Shown here: in pieces, positions 46,375-60,500 of the stretch
Layout of the letters: each line of letters starts with the position of its first letter
Numbering within the stretch: the first letter of the stretch is position 1
From: Macrobrachium rosenbergii
Taxonomy: Eukaryota; Arthropoda; Malacostraca; Decapoda; Palaemonidae
NCBI RefSeq assembly: GCF_040412425.1
Contig: NC_089766.1
Span: 50,888,797-50,952,796, forward strand
Direction of reading: 5' to 3'
DNA: 64,000 nucleotides
Made by a program: the position numbers and the translations under genes
The notes under the pieces: model-generated
Told to the model about the DNA's origin: nothing
Databases searched by the model: none
Seen by the model: only the letters and a program-made list of their open reading frames with translations

Positions 46375-49300
46375 GTGAGTATTCCTTCATCAAGTTATAA
46401 AATAGTTAGAGAAAATATAGACACTATCAATTACGCAGAGTGAGTGGAAAGAATGATCATTATCGTACCTTGCCAAACCACTCGAAGTGGGATGGACTTG
46501 CCCTTTCCGTAAAATAGCCATAAGTGATTCAAAAAACCTCCATTAAAAACTGACCTTTGTATCTCGAGGTTATCAAACATCATTACCCTCTCATTCTCAC
46601 GTTTTTAATTTCAATCGTTCATTTTTTCATTATTCTCCTACGAACTTGCTGGCGCGCGCTGGAACCCGGGGCTGCTGTCTCCCCTGTCCTCCTGATTCCC
46701 CTACCTATCCGTCACCTACTGGGCGGACAAACAGGTTTGCAGGGGGAGGGTGGATGTAACCCATACCCTCCCATTCTCCTACCCACCCTGTCCTCAACTG
46801 GGTGGACAAACTGGTTTGCATGAGACAAACAAGATCCACTCGGATATTATTATTATAGAAGATATATCAAATGACTGAACTCGCAATCATATCAAACAAA
46901 TGATCAGATTTTCAAAGCATAGTGTTTTATCCTGCGGTGAATTCCATTCAACTTTTTGTTCACGCACCCATGTTGGCAGAACCCGGCCACGTATGAAATA
47001 GATGACAAGCATTCTCGACTTTTGCCGGAAAATTGTCAAACAAGAAAACCTCACGTTTCTTTTCTATTTTGGAAATAATAATAATAACTGGAGCTAGAGA
47101 ACAGCATGGTTCTCAAAAACTGACTGAATCTCTTTGGCTATAGTATCAGAACGCTCAAATATCAACGATGCAGACATATTATTGAAGTCTCTTTTGTCAT
47201 TTTCTGTAAACGTCACCACTACTGTTTTCGAATTATGTAATGGCTTACTTTATCTTTGTTTCCTTTATTCTTAACACCACATCTTGTTTACAAACCTACA
47301 AATCAATTCCATGATCCTAACGACCTGAACTTGATCTCATAATACAATTCTTATTCCCCAGGGTCTAAAGGTGACTACTGAGCGGCAGAATAGAGTAGAA
47401 CAGAATATAGAAATTAGGCCAAAGGGCAAGCACTGGGACTATGAGGTCATTCAGTGCTGAAAGGGAAATTGAGAGTAAAAAGGTTCTGAAGGTGTAACAG
47501 GAGGAAAAAAGATAAGTCTACCTTAGTTTAACCAGACCACTGAGGAGCTGATTAACAGCTCTCCTAGAGAGGGCTGGCCCGAAGGATTAGATTTATTTTA
47601 CGTGGCTGAGAACCAACTGGTTACCTAGCAACGGAACCTACAGCTTATTGTGGAATTCGAACCACATTATGACGAGAAATGAATTTCTATCACCAAAAAT
47701 AAATTCCTCTAATTCTTCACTGGCCGGTCGGAGAGTCGAACGCTGGGCCAACAGCGTGCTAGCCGAGTGCTCTACCCACCCCTACAAAGCATGGGAACTG
47801 AGCAGCGGAGGCAAGGAACAGATCAGTCTCTAAAAGAAGAGTGTAAACACACACACACCCTCAAAATCAGCACATAAGCCCATCTCCATGCAAGTGAGAC
47901 CTGGGGAAACAAGGCAATGGTTGCTGATATCTGAAGTGCTACACCTGTAGTTCCTGCCCCAAAGTACTCCATACCAAGCTCACAGGAACTGTCGTGTCCC
48001 AATGAAAGCCTATCCTACATGATCTTTTCCTCACACAATACACACTTCCCCACCTACAACCTTTTACTGCAAATTTCTGCCTGTGCATGCAAACATCTTA
48101 AGAACCTTAAGAACCTTAAGTAATGCCTACAGTGCACCGTGCGTGAGGTGCTCTCACGTGTGTGTGTGTGTGTGTGTGCATAATTACTTGAGAGAGTATT
48201 TAATTAGCAATCAGAGAGTTTCAAGTATCTTTTCCAGCTAAAATCCAATCCCTGGGACAGTTCGGTATACAGGACCACGGCCCAGACTCAGGTAAGCTTT
48301 GGTTGTACATTCCAGTGCCTGATATCGTTTATTACTACGGAAATATATAGAAAAGTTTTGCTGAAGTTTGCAGATGTCTTACATAATTATTATTTCTCCG
48401 GTTTTTGGGACTAGTTCTATTATGAACGGCGTTTCCGCCAGTTTGTCCACACACACACTAGGATTGGATTATAGAATTTAGGCCATAGGCCAAATGCTTC
48501 AGCACATAGTGCTGAGGTCATTCAGCGATTCTTCTGAAAGGAATATTGAGAGAAATGGTTTCATAGGTGTCCTCCAGGCCATTTGATCAAACCTCCTCAT
48601 CTGACTGGTTAAACAGTTTTGTTTATAGAGGGTGCAAAGTCTGATGGAATAATATGATGAGAATTAAACATGAACGTTTGAGGTTTACAGAGAAAAGGAA
48701 GAGAGAGAGGTTGCAGCTAAAAGGGTTCGAAGGGACACACATACACACACTGGTCAAGTTTCAAGTGTCTTTTATGTACATTTTCTCCCCTTCCAAGTTT
48801 TTGCTGAAGGTTATAAATGAATTACACATCTATTATTTCTGAGGTTTTTGGGGCCAGGAATGAATAAACTGTTTGCATTACATAAAATGATTACAACCTA
48901 AAAATGCCTGATGCCTCCTCTCAGTCACTCCCATTTTGTTTTGAATGTTTCCATCAACCAGAGCCTTCTGTAATATCGACATACCATTATATCTTCATTT
49001 CTTTCAAAATGGCTGCCATTTGATTTAGGCTTCTGTATGAAGGTACTCCGTGATTCGGACAGGTCTTCTTCAACAATTTCCAAATTCAGGTTTCTCAATC
49101 ATTCCCAAAAGCCTTTATAGCCTCTTCAGTCTTGGTTCGTGCGGTTGTTGATCACCTCCTTAAAAATACTCATAGTAGAACGAGTCTTGAAATGGAGAAA
49201 CAAATCCACAATAATGTATGGGTACGTATGTATAAAAATAAATCCCGGATCTTTCCTAGATAGTGACCCCCAAGGGTTTCAACCAGGTATGTATCCACCT

Positions 49301-51545
49301 TTGCGGCGTGTTGAGTGCAACCCCGTTGGGGATTTCCGTAAAGATATAAACAAAATACTGCAAATATCGTAAAGATAATGACCCCCAAGAAATATTAGTT
49401 CTAGATAATGACCCCCGAACTTTACTGGGGGTCCCTGTCCAGGAAAGATCCTAAATTTCTACAGAGAGCTTTCGGGAATCTGCTCGATTCCCCATTTCAA
49501 TTTGATTCAAAATGGGAATCGAACAGATTCCCGAAAACTCTCTGTACAGATTTATTTCTAAATACACGTACCAATACATAACTGTGGATTTGTTTCTCAA
49601 TCTCGATAACCTCCCTGATAGCAAGTATCACTCCTTACTTACTGAAACCTCTTGCTGTCCTCATCCACTGTCAAATTATCGTCACAAAAGTGTCAGTGAA
49701 GTTGATTTCTTGTATCATTTACGACACTTTAATTTTCACTCAAAAGACTTCTGGTTTATTCTCTGTCTCAGTTTGCTTCACACTCCAATTACCACTACTC
49801 CTTATGTCTGGCTTTCTGTGATTATTTCTTTGTTTCGTCTCGTTCCATTAATTGTATCTACTCCTCTCCCTCTTTCTGGTCCCGTTACCTCTCAAAGGTT
49901 CTTGAAGTTTTACCAGTTTTTTTTTTATATAACGTTATGATGCGTTGAAGTATTTGTAGTGCATTTATGGATTGAATGAATGCTGCATGAAAATTTCCCT
50001 AAAATATTTTCCTTGTTTTCAGATTTAAATGATGTGTAGTAACAAAATGTACCTATGTTTCTAATTATTACCGATCATCTAACATCCTCGGCAGTTATAT
50101 CTGCAAAACATTCCTAAAGTAATGATCCCAATGAGTTTTGTATCAGTGAGTTTTTTTTTTTTACTTCAATTCAAGATTAACTTTCCGACCACAGGGGATA
50201 ATCCATATACGCACTTTCTGTTATCCTACTTCCACCTGAATGTTAGTTTTTAGTTTTCCGCCCTCAAATCTTAAAAACTGCTGAGGCTAGAGGGCTGCAA
50301 ATTGATATGTTGATCATCCGCCCTCCAATCATCAAACATACCAAATTGCAGCCCTCTAGCCTCAGAAGTTTCATGGGCCGTGGCTGAGAGTTTCATACAG
50401 CATTACAAACTGTACAGAAAACTCGAATGAGAAGAAGAAACTTCGGCGCATTTTTTACTTTGCGGCTATTCCAGGAAACCCTCCCAGGCCTCTGTTTTTT
50501 TCATTTGATCGTCCGGAACTGACTCGCCCACAATTTCTGTTTTATTGACTACCTCTTTCCTCTCCTTCGAAACCTCTTCATTTTTGCATTCCACTGCTTT
50601 TCTCCCTTCTTCACAAAGCTCATGGTTTTGAGTTCAACAACACCTAAACGATGCATCCTCCTTTGGATGAACCAGGTAAACTGAATTTCTTGTTCGAGGT
50701 TCTACGTACGCAGCTTTCTCCTCTGGTACATTTATTTGTAGAAGGTAACTTGTTACTTTCACTCCATTGAGATTAATGCATGGTTATTGCCTGGACTTTC
50801 AGCGGGGTTTCCATTTACAGTCATTCTCCTAAAAATCCATCTCAAGTATACCAATATCCCCACCAATATGCAATCCTACAGGACATGTGATTTCCTCCCA
50901 TACAGGATCGAGGAATGCTTCATGCTTGAGGGAGGCCTTAACCGAGTCCTTCGTTGGAGGGCCCTTGATCCTTCCCATCAAATCGAGGTCCTCCAGCTTC
51001 GTCGTGGTGTCAGAGGGCCAATATGATCACGCCCACCATACTCACCACGCCCACGAGGAACATCAAAGTCACGAACCCCATTTTGCATCCACTAACTCCA
51101 CAATAGATGTCTACTTGGGGGCCACCGCTACCTTGGATTGTACAGTACATGGCGTCACCAATGAATCGGTAGGTCGTAGGCACTACAAGGTATTCTGTGA
51201 ACAATTAGGATAAAACGAGAGTTGTTTTGGCATGCAAACATTTCGTCTCCTTTCATTTGATGACCAAGTAGAATTTCTAACAAAATGGCAATAGCAGTTC
51301 ACTAACCCCTCGGTTCCCAAACACAAGTCACTTCTTCAAGGTCTTAGGGCATCTCTTCTAAAATGCCAAATTACATAACGTATCTAAGTTTCATTTCCCC
51401 ATATTTCAAGAAAAATGTTAGAAATGCAAGTAATACTGTTTGCGCCGTTTACCCATTTTTATCCTGCTGTTAATAATTTATTAGAATGTCAGACTTCTTG
51501 CAAAATCTAAAAAATGTAAAACGTGACAAGTGTCTTAGACGGCTA

Positions 51546-51592
<47 letters not shown>

Positions 51593-54478
51593 CAGAAGAT
51601 GATTATTATTCAGAAGACAAACCCTATTCATAGGGGAACAAACTTGAAACCAAGCTTCCAAAGAATATGGTGCTCGTTAGGAGGTAAGAGAAGGTAAGGG
51701 GAGTCACTTATTAAAAATAAATTAATAAATAGATAGAAATGTATTAAGCTAATTGATTGTTTTAATTGACCTGCAAGAAACATCAGATCTGAATGTCTGA
51801 CATCTCCTGAGTGCCACTACTTCTGAATTACAGATAAGACAGCCGGAACGCTCTCTCTGAGATGAGATGTTGTTTCATTAACTGCCATACACAAACAGAG
51901 CTGGCTGGTTGGAATATAGAATTTAGGCAAGAGGCCAGGCGCTGGGACCTACGAGGTCATTCAGCGCTGAAAGGGAAACTGACAGCACGAAGGTCTGAAA
52001 GGTGTAACAGCAGGAAAACCTCGCAGTTGCACTGTGAAACCATTGTTAGAGAGGGTGGAAAGTTAAATGGAAGAATGAGAATATGAACGGAGGTACAGTA
52101 AAAGGAATGAAAGAGGTCGCAGCCAGGGGCAGAAGGGACGCTGCAAAGACCTTCAAGTGTGTTACCCTTGTCAACAAGCTGCTGTGTGCCAAAACATTAA
52201 TCCTCCAAAATGTGGAAATGGATTAATCCGTAACCCTGTTTCTAGGAGGATTAGCATTTCTTCACAGATCGCATTTCATAGTATGTTCAAATATATATAT
52301 GTATATCTATAATATGAATACAAATGTCGCTTAATATCAATCACACAACCTCAGGAATATATGTATGTATTTATGTTTGATAAATGGATCGGTGGCTCAG
52401 TGGGTAGATCGTCGACTGGAGGTTCACGTGGGAAAGACAAAGCACCGATCCATTTATCACTTATAAAGTGATTTCCCCATCGGGATATCCATACTGATTT
52501 CAAGCGACATTTGTGTTTCATGATTGTATAAAATGAGTGATGAACCCATATATATGTATAGAAATGTATGTATGACATCAGTATGTATGTATGATGGAGG
52601 CTCCAAAGCAACACAGTATTCCCATTCATACTATAATTGTTAAACTGAGGATGAATCACTCAGAAATCCCTGTATAAAACATCAGCCACCATAACTTCAT
52701 GGATCTCATTGCTCTTCTATTGCAATACCTCCTCCACTTCATTTCTTCAGCATTTCCTAGGTCTTACTTCTCCTACCTTCCGATATTTTTTAATTATATG
52801 TACACTTTACCTGGCTACTGTCCTCCATTCTCTCAACGTGACCAAACCCTCTCAAAATACTCGAATAATGCACAATCAGTTTCAAAAGCTTGAACCTATA
52901 TGTCGTTGCCATACAGGAAAGATGGTTAAACAGTTGTTTTCGAAATAGTTCTTTTGCAATATCCAGCTTTGGCTTCCATATACACTCTGACTCTTTCAAG
53001 TGTTCTAAAAACTCTCAAATATTTTCCTTGCTTCTCTTTTTTAGTTATCCACTTCCCCTCCCCTTCCCCTCCTCTACTATCCTACCATTATTACATCTAC
53101 TCCCAGATATCTATCTATACAACTCAATCACTTCCATTTTTCTGCATTTCCATTTTCCATTTTCAACTCTCTTATTACAAACACCTCCACATTCTTGCAT
53201 TAATTTCTGCAACTTTTCTTCAGTATCAACAGTCAATTTTGCACCTTCTGCAAACATAATCTACTTCACATTCCCACTTCATGATTTCTTTTTATTTATC
53301 CAACGACTTGGCAACTACAGCTAATGTCTTTTCTCTGACTTCTTGCATTACTCCATTCATACAGATAATGAACTGCCAAGGAGACATGACACACCCCATT
53401 CACTGACCCACTTTTACACTAAACGAGTCACTCTCCCGTCCCCAAGTTCTAACGGACATTTATTTAGTAATTAGATATTCAGAGAGATGACTTACAGCAC
53501 ACGACTGGATGACATTGTGATTCATTTTTGGTTTTCTGTAAAAGAAAACTATTGAGATGGCTTTTTGTCTGTCCGTCCACACTTTTTCTGTCCGCCCTCA
53601 GATCATCCACCCTCCAACCGTTAAACATACCAAATTGCAGTCCTCTAGCCTTAGTAGTTTTTATTTTGTTTAAGGCTAAAGTTAGCCATGATCGTACATC
53701 TGGCACCGCTATAAGGTAGGTGCCAACAACACAAGCCACATCTGGCACCGCTATACGGTAGGTGCCAACAGCACAGGCCACCACCGAGCCGTGGCTGAAA
53801 GTTTCATGGGTCGCGGCTGAGAGTTTCATGGGCCGTGGCTGAGAGTTTCATCCAGCATTATATACTGTAGAGAAAACTCAATTGCGGTGATGAAACTTCG
53901 GCTGATTTTTTTGTTTTTGTTTTTTTATTGATATCCTTCAGAAGTTCAAGTGAAGATGCAATGCATAACTACCCTAATGCTAGTCTCCTTGTATATTTTA
54001 ATATTTTCTTATCTGTTTATTAATTTATTTTTTCTTTTTAATAACTGAGATATCTTTTTTTCTGTATTTCCCTTTACCTTCTCTTACTTCCTAATGAGCT
54101 CCATATTCTTTGGAAGCTTGAATTTCAAGTCAGTGGCCCCTTTGGTGGGCTTGTTCCATACGAATGGGGTTCATCTTCAGAGTAATAATAAACAAATTCT
54201 CAAAACCAGCAGGGAAATATTAAAAAGGTCTGCATTCATTATGCACTGATTTTTCCAGATATCATGGCTCAGAGATGTTGATGACAATTTGGAATTACTC
54301 ACATGGGAATCGCATACATACTCTAAAGATAACAGGTAAGGTTATATAATCTATCTCTCTCTCTCTCTCTCATTTTCCTCCTTACTCTGCTTTATCTTAT
54401 TACAATTATTTATTTACTTTTCATTCTTAAGCTTTCTGGTCTTTATCCCCATGTCTCTAGTCTCTACAACACTTTTCA

Positions 54479-54535
<57 letters not shown>

Positions 54536-57500
54536 TCTCTCTTTTTCTCTACTCTGCCTCATCTTATTACAATTTTCCTACTTTTCACTCATCTTATTAC
54601 AATTATTCTTATCCTTTTCATTCTTAAACTTTTCAGGTCTTTATCTCTCTCGTCTCTGCCAAACTTTTCTCTCTCTCTCTCTCTCTCTCTCTCGATTATG
54701 CGGCCTCTTGAATCTTGACCATTTACAAAAAATATCATCGGTTGTGGGTAAATAATAACAGGACAAATTTACTCACTCAGAGGAACCTGTTTACTGTCTA
54801 GCAATAACTCCAATTATCCATCTTTCTCTAATTTCCAAACCTTACCGGTCATATCATTTCCTGTTTATTTGAGTATTTATCTCAATAATATGCACTGTGT
54901 ATCTTGTTTTACTAGGTTCTTCTGCCAATCCGGGAGCTAATCATTTTCACGGTTCAATTCAGATTAGAATCAGCTCCAATACAGGACTGGCTGATCGTCT
55001 GGTTAAGATGGCTTTGAAGCTAGTTGACTGAGCTTATTCTGTTACATAAAAAAGGTGCCATTTCTCTATTTTTTTTTTCACCAAAAGCAGCAGCTGCTTT
55101 CCATAAAATATTATTCGGCGGGGTAGTTTAAGATCTAAACAAATAGAACAGAATACAGAAAATTATTCAAAGGCCAAGCACTGGGACCTATGAGGTCATT
55201 CAATGCTGAAAGGGGAAATTAACGGTAAGGAGGTCTGAAAGGTGTAACAGGAGGCCAACATTGCAGTTGCACTGAGAAAGAACTGTTAGAGAGGGTGGAA
55301 AGCCAGATGGAAGAAAGGGAATATGAATGGAGGTAAAGTAAAAGGAATGAAAGAGGATAGTTTTAAGATTCAGTCCGAATCAAAGTCTTGAAAGCTCTCT
55401 GCATCTCTGCTACGTGGCAATATCACTCAGTATCTCAACGTGGCTAGTTTTGTTATTCAGAAACTATTGAGATGGCTATTTGTCTATCGGTCCGCACTTT
55501 CTCTGTCCGCCCTCAGATCATAAAAACTACCGAGGCTAGAGGGCTGCAAATTGGTATGTTGATCATCCACCCTTCAATCATCAAACATACAGAATTGCAG
55601 CCCTCTAGCCTCAGTAGTTTTTATTCTATTTAAGGTTAAGATTAGCCACGTTTCATGCGTCTGGCAGCGGTTACCGGAGGCGTCGCCGACGAACCTTCAC
55701 TCGAACACATTTTGTACTTGTTTCATTGTTACCTTCAGGTACTCGCTGCTCCAGGAATCCGGGGACAAGTGGCAACGGTGGCGGCTCGTAATCAAAGACG
55801 CTCAAGTGAAAGACCAAGGCCAGTATCGCTGTCAGGTAGCCACCCAGCCACCAATGTTACTCATCTCCACTCTCAAGGTCACAGGTGAGAATCTTGAAGT
55901 AATTTTATTCATCAATTTCTTATCTGGCAAGTATCATTACAATGATTGTTACCAATACTACAATTGGTGTTGATGTTATTGTTGCTTTTGACGGAAATAG
56001 TGATATTATCAATTTTTGCAGCTTTCTGATTGGATGGAACAAGAAAATTCGCTTTAGACAAAAAGTTACAGGAGAAGCTTTTAAAGTTTTGGAATTAAAA
56101 AACACCAATATTTTTGTGCTATTCATACAGGGCTGGGGTCACTACCACATACCGCAGATATCTACAGGACCAATGACTGTAAAAACGAATAATTTGATTA
56201 AATATTAACTAAAGACCCGAAGTAATAATGATGCACAATTTTGCTTACCAGGAGGTAACAAAGAATCAGTTTCTTGGGATCTTTTGAAATCATTGACTCT
56301 GGTCCACTGGTACTACAGCCTCCCCAAACCAAATGAGATAGAATATAGAATTTAGGCCAAAGGTCAAGCGCTGGGACCTATGAGGTCATTCAGTGCTGGA
56401 AGGGAAATTGACAGTTCTAAAGAGGCAACAATTGTTTGAAAGTCAAATGGAAGAAAGAGAATATAACAGGCACAGTAAAAGGAACGAAAAAGCTAGGGGC
56501 CAAAGGCACGTTGCAAAGAACAGTTGCCTACAGTGCACCTCATGAGAACAGACGGCGCTTAAGGGGGCTTAGGAACGAGGATACAACAAACTGTAACCTG
56601 ATCTGTCCTACAGCCGTAGCTTTGTAACAGAAAAAGTTTATCCGGTTGTCCAGAACTTTACAAAGCTTTACATAACCTTTATAAAACTTTATAAATCGAA
56701 CCCTTTCAAGGCAAAATATGCCAAATTCACATATCACACGGGCCCCTATTCTACTTAAAACTGTTTGTAAAAAAAAGAGACATTTATAATTATTAATATT
56801 TTTGGGCATTTGGATACATGTGTCAAACTATAACATCAGAATTCTTTACTAGGAAGAGTTAAGAAGAGTAGAATGCTGAACATGAATGAGTGAATGAACT
56901 TTAAAATATTTAGTCTCAATTCTACATTTAAGGCAACATTTTATTTCAATATAAAATACCCCAGTGCATGAATAACGAATGAGCAATGATGAATGATGAG
57001 AACACAAGTATGAATTATGAAATGAATGAAATGATTTTGTACTTTCGGTTAATAATCACAGGGCATAATAACAGGGCAATAGCAGTGCAAGATTAACGAT
57101 AAAAAATTAATGAAGTTTGGTGAACAGTCTCACATATAACCATAATTCAGGAGTAAAATGCTTGAATATGACAACACAATTACTGACCAATCCAAGATTC
57201 ATTCTTGGAGTGTTAAATATCTCAAATGTACAAAATCACTGAAAAATTAAGCTAGCACAGTTTAACCTGTTATTTGCAACTCGCCAGTAATCAGCCAGAG
57301 GTCCCACTCACAATCTACAGGCTGATATTTCCCTTTACTTCCTCTTACTTCTTCCTAAAGAACACCATATTCCTTGGAAGTTTGAATCTCAAGACATTGG
57401 CCCCTTTGGTGGGCTTTTTCCGTATGAATAGGTTTCATCTCTTGAACGATAATAATAATAATCTGTATTAATAAAATCCGAGTGGATCTTTCTTGTTTGT

Positions 57501-60500
57501 CCACCCCGGTGTGGGTGGGGTAGGTAGGAGATCGGGATGGTAGGAGAGACATGACACATCCACCCTCCTCCTGGAAACCTGTTTGTCCGCCCTGGGTGGG
57601 TGTGGGGGTAGGTGAGGGATTGGGAGGGTAGGGGAGACATGACACATCCACCCTCCTCCTGGAAACCTGTTTGTCCGCCCTGGGTGGGTGTGGGGTAGGT
57701 AGGAGATTGGGAGGGTAGGGGAGACATGACACATCCACCCTCCTCCTGCAAACCTGTTTGTCTGCAGGGTAGGTGGGGATTGGGAGGGTAGGTAGAGACA
57801 TGACACATCCACCCTCCTCCTGGAAACCTGTTTGCCCTGGGTGGGGGTGGGGTGGGTGGGGATTGGGAGGGCAGGGGAGACATGACGGGCAGCGCCAAGT
57901 TCCAGCGCAGCGTAGCACGCGCAAACAAGCTCGTAACAAAATATTCTTTATAAACACTCACCATCTCCTGGCGAAGGTCAAAGCTACTTCAAATTAGGAT
58001 TCGTGAAACAGTCCGTTTTGTCACCAACAAGCAGCAGGGAGGAGTCTGTGGGAATAATGAGTTTTGGTGAGTACGTATAAAGTATAACGTGAACTTATAA
58101 AGTTTAACAAGAACTTGAAGTTCTTTGCCTTTCATCCTCACAGACAGAAACTGCTTCATTTCAGTGCAATGGATAATGGGTCAAAATGATTAAATAAATT
58201 AAATTACCACACAGCGTACGGTATGAAAAAGTGAAACAGAGAGAAATCATGTGGGAACAAGGGAGATATTAAATAAATTAAAGGAATGAGATAAAAACTG
58301 ATAAAAACAGGGAAAAACTGCAAAAGAGAGAGAGAGAGAGAGAATTTTTACTCTTTCATCCTAAAACATATGTACCACTTCATTCCAATATTAGAAACAC
58401 ATCTATCCGCCAGATTCAGAAACTTGTTCAGGAACCCACCCTAGCATTGCAGAGCTGCCATCTCCTCAGTCAGTATCTCTCCAGTTATATCTGCTACTCT
58501 AACATCCACCAGCTCATTACACTTTCACTCTCCATGGAAAAAACAATTTTACGCTAAAGCTGTAAACCCCTAATTTATTCATCCAATATTCTTATTGCTT
58601 ATTCCTTATCTCTGTTCAAATCAGCTGTGTGAACCTCTTGATCTGTTAACTTCTTTCACTTCAGCATCTCTTAACCCTAATCCATGTTTCATGCATCGTT
58701 TCTATAGATAGATAGATAAAATATAGAATTCAGGCCAAGGCCAAGCGCTGGGACCCATGAGGTCATTCAGCGTTCAAACGGAAATTGACAGTAAAAAGGT
58801 TTGAAAGGTGTAACAAGAGGAAAACCTCCCAGTTGCACTTTGAATCCACTGTTGGGAGAGGGAGGAAAATAAGATGTTAGAAAAAGAATATGAATGGAGG
58901 TACAGTAAAAAGAGTGAAAGGGGTTGCAGCTAGGGGCCGAAGGGACGCTGCAAAGAACCTTAAGCAATCGTCTTAACTAGATTTATCGCCACATTTTCAA
59001 CCATTTCAAGCTAAATAGAACTTCGATATATTGTCATTTTTCCTTCACAAGATAATAATCAGGTTACTACCAGTCACTTTAAATCCACTATTACATAAGT
59101 GAACTTTCTCTTCCAACTACTGAACTCTGTATTTACAAATAACTAACACATTCTTCATACCATTCGTCTTTCCCAAGAAGACTTATGAATATTCTTTGGA
59201 ATCCACTTACTACCAACTATCAAACCTCTTTCTCAACACATCCCACAAGGAAACTGTTGAAGCTATTAAAACGAACTGCTTGTGTATTTTATGTCACTAA
59301 TGAAGAATTGGAAAGGTAGGAAATGTGGAGATACTTAAGAGGTGGAAAAAAGGTTTGTATAGGTGATCGGTGTGTTTTGAGATGTTTTGGTCATGTAGAA
59401 AGAATACGTGACAATAGATTGGTGAAAAGGGTATATAATTCAGAAATGCTAGGAGAGAGGAGGATTTAGAAAGTGCTGGAATATTCTGTGACGCACCTCT
59501 CTCCTCAACCTACCATCATCAATTATTTTGCTCACAAATACCTATATGAATTAACCACCTCTATTCATCCACCAATTGGGGATAGTGCGGGGAAACTGAA
59601 TTTCTGCAGTTTCCCTTCACTATTCCCAGTCAGCACTGTGCCATTTGCAAGCAGGAACCTTTCCTATTTCTTTCACCAATAATTTTCATATCACACAACC
59701 TTGCCCCTACATCTACTGTCCTGCTGAACTAGCCATTTTGGAACCTATAACTTTAACCTAATCATATTGTCCTAACTGTCCTTTTATACCAGACATTCTG
59801 AAACATAACTTTCATGCTCTCCTAACTGGGTTCTTTACACAGAGCCACAAGTCCAAGTGGTCGACGAGCGAGGGACAAAGGTGGTCGAGAAGCACTACAA
59901 CAGCGGCAGTATGATCGAACTGAAATGCGTGATAGAGTCTGTGCCCTTCCCCTATGGCCATGTCACGTGGAAACGAGGTCAGGAGACTCTCCAATTCAAC
60001 ACGTCAATGGGAGGAATCAGGTAACTTTCAGCCAAGAATGTGGTCGAGATTCAGGGGAAAACTTGCCTTTTTACGGTGACGTACCTTGTCAGGGAAAAAC
60101 TTGCCTTTTTACAGTGAGGTTTCAAGGTACCAACTGCCCAGAGCCACAGTGAAATGCTGATTTTTTTCTTCTTCACAATAAATCGTGTTGTGGACAAACA
60201 AATCCACAGTTATGTATGGATACATGTATTTTAAAATAAATCTCTACAGAGAGCTTTCGGGAATATATTCGATTCCAATTGTCAATCTCTATATGTACCC
60301 ATACGTAACTGCGGATTTGTTTCTCCGTTTCAAGACTCATGCTATTATAAGCATTTTAGTTTTCTGTAAAAGAACTCTATTGAGATGGCTTTTTGTCTGT
60401 CCGTCCGCAATTTTTTCTGTCCGCCCTCAAATCTTCAAAACCACTGAGGCTAGAGGGCTACAAATTGGTACGTTGATCGTCCACCCTCCAATCATCAAAC

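Noticed and set aside
50998..51013. Alternative acceptor (ctccag ending 50997) for dpr-like exon 3
   Set aside because: Would shift the reading frame and lose the Ig1 sequence.
52386..52460. A functional tRNA gene at GGTGGCTCAGTGGG
   Set aside because: The acceptor-like stem is part of a longer palindrome, and the T-arm/B box is degenerate.
57355..57964. Minus-strand frames of 114-200 codons rich in Pro
   Set aside because: They read the R7 units ([11 protein letters not shown] period) and overlap each other in different frames; antisense to the dpr-like intron.
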